Positions 38,509 through 50,286 of a stretch of 64,000 nucleotides of DNA are shown piece after piece. Each line of letters begins with the position of its first letter. Position 1 is the stretch's first letter. Position numbers and translations under genes: made by a program. The DNA is from Isoetes taiwanensis (Eukaryota; Streptophyta; Lycopodiopsida; Isoetales; Isoetaceae): positions 186,001 through 250,000 of the forward strand of contig JAJEKV010000329.1 in the NCBI GenBank assembly GCA_021234155.1, in the 5' to 3' direction. The notes beneath the pieces were generated by a model, which worked only from the letters and a program-made list of their open reading frames with translations, searched no databases and was not told where the DNA came from.

Positions 38509-39909
38509 GGGAGATAAGGAAAGAAAGAAATAACCTCTTGAAAGCACATATCTCTAAAGTTTTCAAAAAGGCCATCTCGCATGCAACAACCAGTCTTTAT
38601 GGTTCAAAATTCCAATATATACTGTCTTTATGGTTTAAACAAGTTATTAAGTTCTTTATTCAAGCATATCGCTTGTTAATTTGAGACGGATGCCATATCC
38701 TGAGCTTGGTTCTCTGTTAAAAAATAGAGGACAAAGGATCAGTCAAAACAAAGGAATGGAAAAGGCAAAGTGTTAAGAAATATTGGAATGCACAGGTGGA
38801 GTAATATTGTTGCTTGCTAAATAGTTTAACTCCATCGCTAAACTCCATAGAGCGATCCTACATTTGTGAACGGATCAGAGAAGTTGGCCGGAAGCTTAAG
38901 GAGTTCCAAAATAGCAAGCGGAGTTCCAAAATAGCAAGCAACACATAAAAGCAAACGTGATCCAATATTCGCTCCTATGCTATGAAACGAAAGGGGCGCT
39001 CATAGCCATGTCCAGATAATAAATTCTCAAAACAGGAACGAACATGCGATGCTAGTAGCTTCGGCCAGAGATGGCAAGAGATCGCCGGAATGGCTTCCTA
39101 TGATCGAACTTGTGTTCTGGGCAAAACGGGAGGGATAAAATAAATGAAATAGAGTACAAAAGATCTTATTTGCCATCGCCAGACAATGCCTTAGTGTTAG
39201 AACCTGGAGATTGTAATCTTAGCTCATTTCCTTGCAGAAAGCTTAAGACATGTAAAATTTTACCTGTGCTGATCGCTGGATTCTGCAATAACAGTCGGCA
39301 TAGCTTCAAAGTAGAGAGCCGGAAATAGAACACTTAGGTTACCGGAAAAAAATGCACCTAAATCGCCAAGCTTCTTACAGTTTAAATGAAAACAATCGAT
39401 CAGAAGAAAGAATACCATAAAGATAAGGAAAAAGATAACCCTGCTTTGCCAGATGAATCTGAGAAAATAAGATGAATCTGAGAAAATAAGGGGCCGGAGG
39501 AACTGAGTATCCATGAAATAGAGGAAGCTGCAGATGGAGAGGCATGCATAAGTGCAGTCCAGTCCAGCGATCTGGGAAGCATCCTTTGGAGCTTCCATGT
39601 TGAAAAAAATGCTTTAGACGCCATGGCCATGGTGCATTTGGTATAAAAAAATGAAAGGCTCAAAGCGTCTGCAAATTTGAAAATCGTATTACCTGGCACG
39701 GTTTCCGTTGCGCTAAATTTTCCCCCTTATTCATTCCCCTCCTCCTAATTATTTTATAAAAAAATTTCACAAAAAACCTTGATGCTCCCTTCGTAAGTTT
39801 TAATTATGACATCTTTCATCCTTAGGCCTCCTATCTGCAAATCAACAGCATTAAAGCATCCGTTATAACCCGCCGCTTCCCAATGGGGTGATATTTTGTA
39901 TTATAAGTC
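38509..39909. other. no gene recognised
   Basis: Short frames, including minus 39260-39598 and 39400-39699, which overlap and look weakly protein-like (SLDWTALMHASPSAASSISW). Small tandem duplications: GAGTTCCAAAATAGCAAGC twice (38901-38939) and GATGAATCTGAGAAAATAAG twice (39452-39491). Confidence 0.4.
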
Positions 39910-40720
39910 TAACCTTCTTGGCTATGGTAATGTACCAAGGGATATGCCCTAGAGTTATATGGTCAAGGGTTCAAGCCTTTTTATTTTCCTTGTGTTTTAT
40001 ATCCCATGGTGGACCTATGAATCCCCCCATGTGATGTACTATGTATTGTGAACCTCTCTTGGTTAAGATAATGATCCGAGGGGTATGCCCCAAGGTCATA
40101 TGATCAAGGGTTCGTATAAGTCCCTCCCATGTATCCATTGTATATTTATTTATAACCTGTCAACTTTCGGTAGTAGTGGTGGTAACTCTGCTTCTCTTGC
40201 TTCATGTTCAGCTCTTTTTTGGCCTTTCTTTACTGCAAAATTATATTAGCTTTATCAATTCCGGTCAAGAATGGTCTTCTCCCCCTCTCCTCCTCTTTGG
40301 GATCATTAGGTTCCTTTGCTTCTTCATATAAACTGTTCAATTTAGCATATCAATCTTTTTTGCACTTCAAATGGTTGAAAATCCTAAAAAAAGGATAAAT
40401 GAGGTGGTCTCAACTTAAGTAAAATATATATAACCTTTTAGCCTTGCTAGGCCTAGGCCCCAATAAGCCTAACATGTTTGCTTCAAGTCTGGCTAGGCCT
40501 CCCTATGATACTTTGTATCTCTCCATGGTCGAAGTATGAGTGCACCCATGTGTGTGATGTTTAGCTACGTTTTATATCATTATTTGTGACACATAACATT
40601 CTTAGTTGTGGCGTATAGCCAAGGGGCATGCCCCAAGGCTAAATAATAAAGGTTCAATTGTGGCGTATAGCAAGGGGCATGTCCAAAGGCTAAATGGTGT
40701 AGTGTTCTTTGGGCACTAAA
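39910..40720 (+). repeat. cluster of SINE-like units with a B-box
   Basis: Four related stretches: GGCTATGGTAATGTACCAAG, GGATATGCCC...GGTCAAGGGTTCAAGCC (39918-39978); GGTTAAGATAATGATCCGAG, GGGTATGCCCCAAGGTCATA, TGATCAAGGGTTCG (40059-40114); and two shorter ones at 40608-40650 and 40651-40700 (GGCGTATAGCCAAGGGGCAT). GGTTCAAGCC fits the pol III B-box; the A-box is weak. They suggest a tRNA-derived SINE family, partly tandem. Confidence 0.45.
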
Positions 40721-40799
40721 CATGCATGAGCCATCTCATAAAGCACACGCCTAGATAAACCAAAGTCTCGATAATTAGCTCTCTGTCTTCTAGTTAGGG

Positions 40800-41180
40800 G
40801 GAGTATGAAAAGTCCTTAAGGTAATTTGAGTCCCTCGTTCCCCAATAGACTGGCCTACAATAATACCTAAACCCTGGTCATATACTGCACACTTGATGGT
40901 GGCACGAGTTCCCCCCCCCCCCCCCCCCCCCCCCCACCAAAAAAAAAAAAAAAAAAAAAAAAGAAACCCACCCCATCCATGTTGTTTGTGGTGGTTGTTC
41001 TCGTTGCAGGTATACTTGGCCATCGGGGGCCCCCGGAGGGGGGACAAGGGACATCCCCCAAGGCTTGATGGTGTATGGCTCAAACCATGGTCATGTATTA
41101 TATACTTGGTGGTGGTAAAAGTCCCTCTATGTTTGTGGTTGTTGTTGTTCTCATTGAAGGTACAGTTGGACGTTTGGTAA
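40800..41180 (+). repeat. degenerate tandem pair with a C-run/A-run block
   Basis: Two related units: CTGGTCATATACTGCACACT...GGTGGTTGTTCTCGTTGCAG (from 40875) and ATGGTCATGTATTATATACT...GTTGTTCTCATTGAAGGTAC (from 41087). Inside the first is an uninterrupted run of about 25 C (40912-40936), ACC, then about 24 A. Confidence 0.7.
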
Positions 41181-41636
41181 GGTAAGATTACATAGTCCTC
41201 CCACGTTTTTTTATCATATACTGGTTTGCTTGATATTTGAATAATGTCTAGAATGCCTTTAAAAAAAAAAAAAAAAAAGCCCATATCTATAGTGGTTTGA
41301 TAGTCGTTAATTATGACAATTGTTTTTTTTTTTTTTGGAGTAATCATTATGGATAGCCACATCCTTTTAGCTGAATGCCTATAAATAATTACCATGAAAA
41401 TTAACTTGCTTTTGAAACTATGACACAAACCACAACCATTTTATAACATACATCGTGATATAGAAAACTAGCATGATTAACCACCATGGCATTTAAGTTG
41501 ATATAGAAGTCCACGCCAGAACTACTTCAACTTTATGACAATAGAAAACCAACATAAACAACCATCACCATATTTAAAGTGATGTTGAAAAACCATGTTA
41601 CAAACCACTGTTGACATAATAAACCATGCAACATTA

Positions 41637-42024
41637 GAAGGAAGGAAGGAAGGAAGTTTATTTTAACGTCCACGGAGGCCAGAGGCCTATGAGATCGCAC
41701 GTATCGTGCAAAAAAAAGCCAAAAACCCCAACAAAGAAAAAAACAAACAATGTAATCAGACAAGAGAACCCTACTAACGGGATGAAAAAACCCCCACTTG
41801 GGAGGAAAAACCCTAACAGTAGGCTCTCAAATACCATGCCCCAGAAGAGCAAGTCTGACGGCCGAAATCTGCAGGATGTAAGCTCCCAGTCGCGCTACCA
41901 TAGGTGATGCGAGTAACTGATGTAGCGGTGTGTCAGAGCATCTAAGATCAGTGTGCACTGCTCGGACATGGGCATATGCTGGGCACCGCTGGAGGGCATG
42001 GTGCTCATCCTCTATCACGTGCAT
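41637..42024 (-). mobile_element. 5'-truncated LINE with (TTCC)n tail
   Basis: Minus strand: HVIEDEHHALQRCPAYAHVR (41960-42020), corresponding to AIEDECHALQICPAFAHIR at 26110-26160, with one Cys changed to His. It is followed by a 3' UTR with GGGTTTTTCCTCCC, GGCCTCTGGCCTCCGTGGAC, then TTCC repeats (41637-41656). Confidence 0.8.
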
Positions 42025-43185
42025 CTACATGAATAACCACCATTGATGCTAGAAACTATGTAATAAACTAATATCGGTTTTAGTAAACCACGCTATAACA
42101 AAAAATCAACATGAATAACCACGTACTAGTTATAAAAACCACTATGTTATGTGGTTTTTATTAACAATGAAAATTTTAACATAAAAAATCACATTTATAG
42201 TGGTTTTTTAGTGGTTTATTATAGTGGTTAAATTTTTGGGTGCCTTGTGCTTGGTCTAGCAAATTTGCAGCTCAATGCCCCATAGCTACGTGGAAAGCAA
42301 GGGCCAATTCAACACCGTGGAAGCTTCTCTACGACTTGCAGGACCCTGATTACAATGTAGAAGAAACCGTGGCCATTAGCAAATGTCAATAGCTGCAGTA
42401 TTGGCATGTTAAAATGGATCTATATAAGGCAAACATGGCAAGCTATACTTCAGAAATCAGTATCGAAACCCCGCACCACTGAAAAAGCAATCCAACATCA
42501 AGGTTGTTCAAAGCCTGAAACAAAATTTGGAAATGCCTGAGAATCTATATTTTACGATTATCAGGTTATTCAAGAAAATTGCATGGACTTATCAATGCAG
42601 GATCTAGATCTATTTCTTGCTGCAATCACAATAATTGGTTTATCTTTCTTGGATCCAAGACCATCCTGCATGTGTGTGTACCTGCAATAAGGGAGCAAAA
42701 GTTAATCAACTTTAAGGAAATACTCTAATGGATATCGGATTAGGCTTACATTAACTCCTTCTTTGATTATTCTTTTATACTTTTGTCCGGAATTTACAGC
42801 ATTTTTCCTGGTTTTTCAAACTCCTTTTTCTACTTCTTTTTTTCTTTTTATTATTATTTGAAATTCAGGTATTTATTAAGAAGATTGCCGTTTAACTGCT
42901 TATAGGGACTTTTATGGTCGTATTGGATAATATGATGCTCCAAGATGAACAAATATAAGCTCGATAATATGCCTCTGTGCATTCCACAGACTTCGAATAA
43001 GCATCCAGATGCTCTTGCAATTAGTTAGGCGAGTTTGAAACGTTACATCTTGAAGTATTTCGTGCTTCTGCTATTGCCAATCAAAAATGATGCCAGTACT
43101 ATTAATTGCTACACTTCCTATAAGCTGGTTTTTTCACGTTTTTGTGGAAAGTTCTCTTCATATGTCTAGGCTATACTACATTTAC
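42025..43185. other. no gene recognised
   Basis: AT-rich. 41430-42230 contains many inverted phrases of AAACCAC/GTGGTTT (for example 42120-42220), like those at 61240-61420. No coding pattern. Confidence 0.4.
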
Positions 43186-43189
43186 TGCC

Positions 43190-43300
43190 GCTGAGCAATT
43201 TCTTTGGAAGGTGGAGTGCAATTGCACCAAACAGTATTGGAGCACCAAGCCCAACCAAAACTGGCATCGCCATACCAATATTTTTTAGCAGCTTTTGGAG
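43190..43300 (-). pseudogene. possible membrane-protein exon fragment
   Basis: Minus frame LLKNIGMAMPVLVGLGAPIL, FGAIALHLPKKLLSGSK: one clear hydrophobic segment with small residues. Family not recognised, and no neighbouring exons identified. Confidence 0.25.
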
Positions 43301-44660
43301 GATGGCTAATCGATGTACTGATAGAGGTAACTATAAGATTTCAACAGATTATAGCTACGGAATATTCACCTGGTAATATCCACAGCAAGAATGACTGTTG
43401 TGCTATGCCAGATTGATGAGAGCAACAACGTCGAATTGGTTCACGTCCTAAGCATATGAGCTGTAGCCACTACACATCTGATGACCACTCCATTCAACTT
43501 AATTAGTTACATACCTTAATTGCTACAAAGGTAGCAGATGTATTATGAAGTTTTCATATGGAGATCCTATAATCACCATTCGTGTGATTTTCAAATCAAA
43601 CTGGTCATGGATGTCCTATACTTCTCATTTATGTGATTTCCAAATCAAACTAGTAGTTTTAGTCAATACATAAGTTGACACAAAACATCACATGTTGAAA
43701 GTTGGAAGGTTAAAAATCTCTAAATAAAAAACATACCTTCAAATATGTCCTCCAAGCAAAAAGTTTTCTACGCAATCAATGCCATTGCCCGAAGTTTAGA
43801 TGGCTGACAATTGTTGTATACATGTATGTGTGTGTCTCAGTTCCTTGTCTGCACCAATAGGCAAGGGAAAATTGATTATAAGCAATATAAGTGCAGCAAG
43901 ACTCTGACCTAGAGTTTTATCTATTCATATGCAATTGGAAAATAATAGCAGATCAAATGCAACAACAATAAAATTGCAATTTGAAGACAAACAACAACTA
44001 TTATGTTACACATTATTAACAAAGAAACAAAAGCAATTCAAGATGTAGAATAGTCAAATTCACATGAAGGAGGGTCGTTCAACTGTTGAGCCATTCGTAG
44101 CAGTAATAGATTAGACTATCCAAGGCAATATCAACCCATGCTCATGGAGAATGGAAGAGATATTGATCATAGACAACCTCTTGGAATGCGTAACTGAGCC
44201 AATAGAATAGATACCTCAACAATTTGTTGCATCCACCATAGGCGACCTTTTGGGAATGTGGATAATTGAGCCAATAGAAAAGATTCGCCGGCTTGTTTAT
44301 AAGTTTCTTCAGCCTAGGAAAAAAGATAAAACATTTAATCCTTCTTATCCAATGGAATCTGAGATGAAGCCCAGAAACCACAAAAGATATGAGATGGAGC
44401 CCAGAAACCACAAAAGACATAAGGTATCTCAGAATTTAAATAAATTAGTCGCATCCTTTAAACCTGAATTTGCAAGCTTAAGCGCATAATGTCATGTGTG
44501 CATGCCCATATAGTTTAATGATAGATAGGCTTGTCATTCATCACAGCAGCAGTATACAATGTTTGGAAGAGAGAGGGGTAGCCGACCATAGGAACAATAT
44601 CGGACTACCCCATAAGAAAATATGCCAAGGCAATATAGAAGGGCAATGGCGACAACTTCT
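43301..44660. other. no gene recognised
   Basis: AT-rich, short frames. Small tandem pair GAGATG(A/G)AGCCCAGAAACC, ACAAAAGA (44359-44415), and a diverged pair around GAGCCAATAGAA(T/A)AGAT (44193 and 44267). Confidence 0.4.
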
Positions 44661-44664
44661 CATC

Positions 44665-44712
44665 GGGATAAAAAAACCCCGCCCTTTCGGGTTTTCGAGG
44701 AAAACCCTAATG
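44665..44712 (-). mobile_element. LINE 3' UTR hairpin fragment
   Basis: Minus strand GGGTTTTCCTCGAAAACCC (perfect hairpin, TCGA-type centre) followed by GAAAGGGCGGGGTTTTTTTA, as in the LINE 3' UTR at 24377-24420 and near 25081 and 26360. Confidence 0.45.
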
Positions 44713-45026
44713 AGAAATGGTCGCCACCAACCTCGAATGTGTTGCCTGGAGAACGAGAGAAAAACGGACGAAAAGCCGTTTAACTAACATAGAGCACGAC
44801 CCCGCATAATGGTGAAAAACCCAAAGGTAACGAAGAGGAGGACTAACGAACGCCGACAGTCCCCAAAGAATGGGCGGAATATACGAAAATCTGCAAGACC
44901 CATGAACTCCCAAAAAAACACCCGTAACGGTTAGAACCACAAAACAAGCATAGCCATAAAAAGAAGCTGGATCAACAAAGGACCGAAGAGACGAGAAATA
45001 AAAATAGGTAGAAAGAACATAACAGG

Positions 45027-45210
45027 AAAAGATGGCATCACCCATAGGGTGGAAAAAGCATCACCCAGCGGGTGGAAAATCACTATATCAAAATATGCCT
45101 CACCCTCAAGGTGGAAATAAATAGCATCGCCCACAGGTGGAGAATAACCCAGTAGAATTTGAAGGAAACAACAACATGGAAAAGCCACACCCACAGGTGG
45201 GGAACACAAA
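45027..45210. repeat. minisatellite of CACCC...GGGTGG hairpins
   Basis: At least six units of CATCACCCATAGGGTGGAAA, ATCACCCAGCGGGTGGAAAA, CTCACCCTCAAGGTGGAAAT, ATCGCCCACAGGTGGAGAAT, CCACACCCACAGGTGGGGAA, 19-50 bp apart, each a short inverted repeat. Confidence 0.75.
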
Positions 45211-45542
45211 AGTGCATGAACAAATAAAAATATATAAATGAAAAAGAGGTATATGCCCACGTAGCAAGGGGGGGGAAAGGGGGGGAAGCTACGAGAAATA
45301 ATGTTTTCCTTCGTTTCACCGAATAGAAGGAAAACTAGATTCTAGAACTACAATGCGGTTAGAAGGTAGTTATTTTGTCTTCTTCCTAGCTCTATTTAGC
45401 ATCTTTATCGTCCCTTTCTTCCTTCATCAGCCTTCATAGCATCTCCGTTTCCTTTTTCCTGCGTTTTGGCCATATTCCTGCCTCACGGTACTGCTTTCTT
45501 TGTCTTGGAAGTTGCTGCCGGTACATCCGGCCTGCTTGCTAT

Positions 45543-46092
45543 GGCCCCAAAGTCTGGTGCTATAAAGTTCGGGAAGAGACGTGCATCTGATTCCTCTGGG
45601 CATGTTCCGGCATGGCTTCAAGCCATGGAGGGCAGATTGGAAGCGAAGTTTGATAATCTGAGCGGCCTTATGGAGAGCAGGTTGCAGGCTAAGTTTGATG
45701 ATCTGAGTAGCTCAAGGGCAGAAATGTTTACGGCACTGGAGGCCAAGGTTTCATCTCTGCAGGAAGAGATCCAACAGAGGAGCAAGAAAGTAAGAGCCCC
45801 TCTCTTGAAATATTACGAAAATATGAAACAATATGATGTCTGGAATAAGTTGGAGGACTGTTTTCTAGATTTAGAGAGCCACTTACGGTCGCTCAAATCC
45901 CTGGACGCAACAGCCGAAGTCATCATTGCTAGAGGTAAGTTTTTGATTTCTAACAGGAAAGACATAATTTGCATCAGGGATAGGGAGGGGCCAAGAGTTG
46001 CAGACTTCTATGAGATGGGGGATTTTACCCTTTGCAATTTGAAAAACGGCTCAAAGATAGGGCTAGATGGATCTGTGGTCACTCTGTCTTAA
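45543..46092 (+). CDS. coiled-coil gag-like protein, about 182 aa
   Basis: The longest clean ORF outside repeats. The frame is open from 45466; MAPKSGAIKFGKRRASDSSG (45543) is the likelier start (ATG preceded by GCT, followed by GCC). Three parts: a basic head; a coiled coil with internal repeats (MEGRLEAKFDNLSGLMESRL, QAKFDDLSSS, FTALEAKVSSLQEEIQQRSK); and a C-terminal part LDATAEVIIARGKFLISNRK and DREGPRVADFYEMGDF. The last resembles the 'R.KLI.iADreGW.VV.EYE' stretch in gag-like or DNA-binding proteins linked to tyrosine-recombinase transposons, as I recall it. It may be a relative of the recombinase fragment 1.6 kb away, but that lies on the opposite strand. Intact; expression unknown. 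Confidence 0.45.
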
Positions 46093-47496
46093 GGCTCAGT
46101 ATGTTTTGCTAATTTATAAAACCTGTTCTGATTATTCGGTTGGTTTCTTGTGGTTCAGTCGTTCTGCTTAATGCTGCTCAGTTGTTGGTTGGTTGAGAAG
46201 TGAAATTGTTTGTTTTATTCTTAATAAGAGACAAAGTTTCGGGAAGTGGGTTGCTAAATGGTGGTTTCTGGTTGAGTTTCTCAGAGTTTGTTTCTTTATC
46301 AATTTTTGTACTGCCAATGCTCGTGTCTACCTTGGCTGCACTTGTGCTCTTGTTTCACTTAATTGCCAGGTTATGTACTCAGCCTACCTTAGCTGCGGGC
46401 GGTTTGATGACCCAAAATTGTTGGCAGGGAGGGCAGTCATATCCAAAGATCTGTGATAAAAGAAAAACCCCTTTTACCATGTTTCGTCTGTGTTTTCCGG
46501 CCTGTTTCATTTAACCTACCTAACCTACCTAAGAGCTCTGTATTTCGGATTTGAGGACTTCGAACCCTGGAGTCAAGCGGGAAACGTGCCAAACCGTGCA
46601 AGACCTAGGAATCGTCTTTCGGCTCTGCGCTTTTCTTCATTCATATATCTCCTTGGTGCGCGTCAGGTGACAAACAATGGAATTAGACCACATAATATTA
46701 TCATGTAGTTTCCACCTATTAATACTGAATTGCATTGGCACCGTTTCACCATTTGGAAGGGGCCTTTCTCTTTATCAAAATTACATTTGCAAATTGATAC
46801 ATACAAGCAGCAACTTCACGGAACCTCTATAAGCTTCCAACGGAAGAGAATTGGTTTATAAAATTACATTTAATAACCACCTATGGTCCTCGCCACCCTG
46901 ACCTAGGAGGGATTGAATTTATCCAAGGCGCTTGATATTGAGGTCTCAGCAATTCACATATATTTACATATTACTCTTTTCAGCTTTATTCATACACTCA
47001 TAATAATTTTTATATATTGCTTCGTTAGTACACATTGGATTGCATGTTTACATGTGAATATGGTTTTATTTTAAAGCATTGTGTCTCCTAATGCTCATTT
47101 AATTCGAAAGCATAGTGTTTTCTGAATGCTGTGAACTATGGAGTGCATCATTTTTCCAGTGTTTTACGGAGTCTGTTATAACCATACTGGATGGTGATTG
47201 TTACTTTATGATGTTGTGGCTCGAACGTTATATTTGTTGGGTGTTTATATATGGTTACTTTGGTGTGCCGAAGTAAGCAGAAAAGTTGTTTTACCTTGGG
47301 CTTTGTATCTTCCAACCTTATTTCATCATAGATATTTTTGCCCTTTTTCTCTTTGCCATTGGTGTGTGCATATTCTCTAAGAACAATTTTTTCTTTGGGA
47401 TTTTTGGAGAGTATGTGGTCTTCTATGTTACCCAATTGTTTAGGCCTTGGCCATTTCTTATGATCAGCATTCTTGTCTGTTCTGTCCCATAGTAGT
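46093..47496. other. no gene recognised
   Basis: T-rich, short frames on plus. AACCTACCT tandem words at 46513-46530. No domain recognised. Confidence 0.4.
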
Positions 47497-47650
47497 TCTA
47501 AAACGAAGAATGCTGCTGTGAGAAGACGCCGATAACCAGGCGGAAAACGACAATGGCCTAATATAGGCGCTCGTCCTTTCCCAGAATGGCGATCCGATGG
47601 CTCGGATCGATGGGATTCTGGGAAAGGACTCGCGAGAGACACAAAACCGG
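47497..47650 (-). repeat. noncoding 3' end of the tyrosine-recombinase element, copy 1
   Basis: Minus strand: TCCTTTCCCAGAAT, CCCATCGATCCGAGCC, then ATTCTGGGAAAGGA (14 bp inverted repeat, 47578-47626), followed by GGCGTCTTCTCACAGCAGCA, TTCTTCG. The first 120 bp are duplicated at 49270-49391. Confidence 0.8.
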
Positions 47651-47674
47651 CCGACTACCAAAGGACTTCCTCCA

Positions 47675-47890
47675 CTATAAGCCCAGCCGCCGCGACACCT
47701 CCAAGTGTTGAGTCGGATCGCGAAGCACATAGCGAGAGTGAGAAGAAGAAGAGCGCCAGCGACCGTGAGCACGCGCAGCCTCATGTGGAACTCCCCGAGC
47801 AGCAGCTGCTGAAGCTCCTCCGCGACGAGCCGAATGAGTACCATATTGGGATGGATTTAAGCCGATAGCCAGAAGACACTCCCGCCACGG
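47675..47890 (-). pseudogene. tyrosine recombinase C-terminal catalytic fragment
   Basis: Minus frame FPWRECLLAIGLNPSQYGTH, SARRGGASAAAARGVPHEAA, RAHGRWRSSSSHSRYVLRDP, ending SRRLGL-stop. HSARRGG supplies H..R (47836-47825), HGRW the second His (about 47767) and SRYVL the Tyr nucleophile (47731-47729): the three C-terminal catalytic elements of phage-integrase-fold recombinases, in the wording of Crypton/DIRS/Ngaro-type transposon enzymes. The N-terminal half is missing; homology stops at 47890, where a direct repeat begins. Likely role: site-specific recombination of a mobile element. Confidence 0.78.
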
Positions 47891-47995
47891 AAAGATAAGC
47901 CAACTGCGAATAAGACAAAGTGGAACTAACGAAAACAAAGAATCTCCCAAATCCATAAAAATGGTACACCTACAACATCACCCATCACCGATGTT
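47888..47995. repeat. direct repeat near the recombinase, copy 1
   Basis: CACGGAAAGATAAGCCAA, then CAAAGTGGA(A/G)CTAACGAAAA, AATGGTACACCTA...CATCACCCATCACC; repeated at 48240-48350. Copy 1 replaces the upstream part of the recombinase frame. Confidence 0.8.
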
Positions 47996-48239
47996 CAAGA
48001 ACACAGAATGCAACTTCGTGAAGCAACAAAATAATTGCGCTAATATAGAATGTGCCGAAGATAATACCCCATGCACAATAACTCAATATATGCCACATCT
48101 AGAGAAAGATAAGCATCAAAAAGAAAAAATGATCCATTAGAAACCCCTGTCACTAGAAAGCCAACGAGGGAATATACATGCTAAAGGAAATGAAAACACA
48201 ATGAGGATGAAATGGTACATATTGTAAGCAAAACTATTC

Positions 48240-48350
48240 ACGGAAAGATAAGCCAATCATGAAGTAAGACAAAGTGGAGCTAACGAAAACAAAGAATCTC
48301 CCAAATCCATAAAAATGGTACACCTAACAACATCACCCATCACCAATGTG
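48240..48350. repeat. direct repeat near the recombinase, copy 2
   Basis: About 105 bp, same strand and nearly identical to 47888-47995, 352 bp apart. Confidence 0.8.
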
Positions 48351-48536
48351 CAAGCACACAGTGCCCTGGATGATCATGCCAAAAAGAAAAAAATGTTAAA
48401 CTAAAGCCCAAATATGCAAATCCAAGGATAGGTCCAAAACCAAATACATAATATACATATAAGAAATTTAGCCACAAAGGACAAAACACTTTAATGGGAC
48501 AGAAAAGGACTCAGAAAATTTAAGTGGAACGACAAT

Positions 48537-48730
<194 letters not shown>

Positions 48731-49267
48731 TTTTGGAGGCAAACCCGAGAAGAGAAAGTTGTGATGTCGCCATAGAAGAGCCCGAAAGGATCAAAGTGGG
48801 CCAGGTTGACAAAAGAGCGGAGATGGTCATGGGCAGGACAGTTGTGTGGAAGGAAGAGTGGAGAGAGCGAAGACGACAGCAAGGTGAATCAAAATCAAAT
48901 CGAAATCCCAAGCGCAAGGTAGAACTCCAAGTCAAGAATGAGGAGAAGTGCCCCAACCCCTCCCCAAGATCCAGCCAGAGATACCTGCAGAAAAACATCG
49001 AAGGAGCACTACTAGATCATGACAGGAAGAGGTTGTAGACTAGGTAAAGTGACGGATTTTTTTTTTGTAGGCAAGCTTTTTTTCATTTTCTATTGATAGA
49101 CGGATTAAAAATAAAGCTAGGGCCATATATAGGGTCTGAAATACTAAAGCAAAAAACAATAGTGGACATGATAAATGAACCAAAAACACAATGACAATCG
49201 GAAGGGACATGATAGAAAAATAAGAACGCATGTTGAAATGTAAAATATAAAAGAACGCCTAAAGAAG

Positions 49268-49391
49268 AACTACGAGAACGAAGAATGCTGCTGTGAGAAG
49301 ACTCCGATAACCAGGCAGAAAACGACAATGGCCTAATATAGGCGCTCGTCCTTTCCCAGAATAGCGATCCGATGGCTCGGATCGATGGGAT
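49268..49391 (-). repeat. noncoding 3' end of the tyrosine-recombinase element, copy 2
   Basis: Same orientation as 47497-47620, with only a few changes (AGACTCC for AGACGCC, AGAATAGCG for AGAATGGCG). It ends abruptly at ATCGATGGGA, before the inner half of the hairpin. Confidence 0.8.
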
Positions 49392-49970
49392 ATCTAACCT
49401 CCGGCTAAGAAGGAAGAGCTTACTTAATGAATTCCTTCAGATAACAAAGATATAGCTCAAAAAAGCTTAAGCACAGACAAAAAAAAATATCTGAGCATGC
49501 GCAAATGCATGGGCCATAAATGAACAAATGCTCATCATCAATGCATGTTTCACCTTTTTATCAGCCTTCTAAATGTATATGCCATCAATTATGAATTGAT
49601 TGTACCTGCTAGCAAAACAAAAAAAATGGATGTTAAGCAAGTAGATGAACAGAGAAATGGGAATGCAGATGTAGTGCACATATGGATATGCAGATGTAAT
49701 GCAAGGAATCCAAGACAAATCATAAAAATAACTAAGAGGGTTCGTGACTCATTGCAAGGAGACAATCTGGCAAATATCATTCCAAATACATGTACATAGA
49801 GGAGAGACAATGCATACATATAAGCGAATTGAAATACAGGATAAAAAATTAACTACGAAGGTTCAATGACTGCAAACAATATTTCCCCTGGTGTGCTGCA
49901 ATCCCCTCAAGCTATAGCAGCTCTAACAACAGCAGCAATCGTGAGCCCAGCAACCACACCAGATCCTGTG
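49392..49970. other. no gene recognised
   Basis: AT-rich with short frames. No domain recognised. Confidence 0.4.
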
Positions 49971-50066
49971 GCACTTAACGCGAGCTCCAAGCACTCCAAC
50001 AATAGCTCCAGCTCCCATGGCTACAACCAAGGAAATGGAAAACCAGCTTCCATACCTGCAAAGAAT
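49895..50066 (-). pseudogene. membrane-protein exon fragment
   Basis: After an acceptor ATTCTTTGCAG (minus, AG near 50060) the frame reads YGSWFSISLVVAMGAGAIVG, VLGARVK, and in a shifted frame ALSATGSGVVAGLTIAAVVR, AAIA-stop. Two Gly/Ala-rich hydrophobic stretches suggest a small membrane protein. Family not recognised. The shift near 49985 suggests decay. Confidence 0.35.
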
Positions 50067-50188
50067 GAATATCTAATGATCATAAAGAAGCCTTGGACGC
50101 TTCATCGTTCAAAAGCTCACCCGGATGCCATAAATCCATTGGCCAGACTACTGTTACTGTCGGACAAACTTCTAAGCTTCCAATCAAA

Positions 50189-50286
50189 ACCAGAATTTAG
50201 GACAAAGAGCAAATATGCTCGCAACCAGAATTTAGGACAAAAAGCAAATATGCTCGCAATCTCAATTTATGGCACAGAGCAAATAT
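50189..50286 (+). repeat. three tandem units of about 37 bp
   Basis: Unit (ACCAGAATTTAGGACAAA)(GAGCAAATATGCTCGCA), third unit diverged (TCTCAATTTATGGCACAGAG). The unit ends GCAAATATGC..., and the neighbourhood repeats AGAGCAAATATGGAGATTGT at 50350. Confidence 0.8.

Noticed and set aside
40893-41061. Poly-Pro/poly-Lys and poly-Phe/poly-Gly frames
   Set aside because: Artefacts of the C and A homopolymers.
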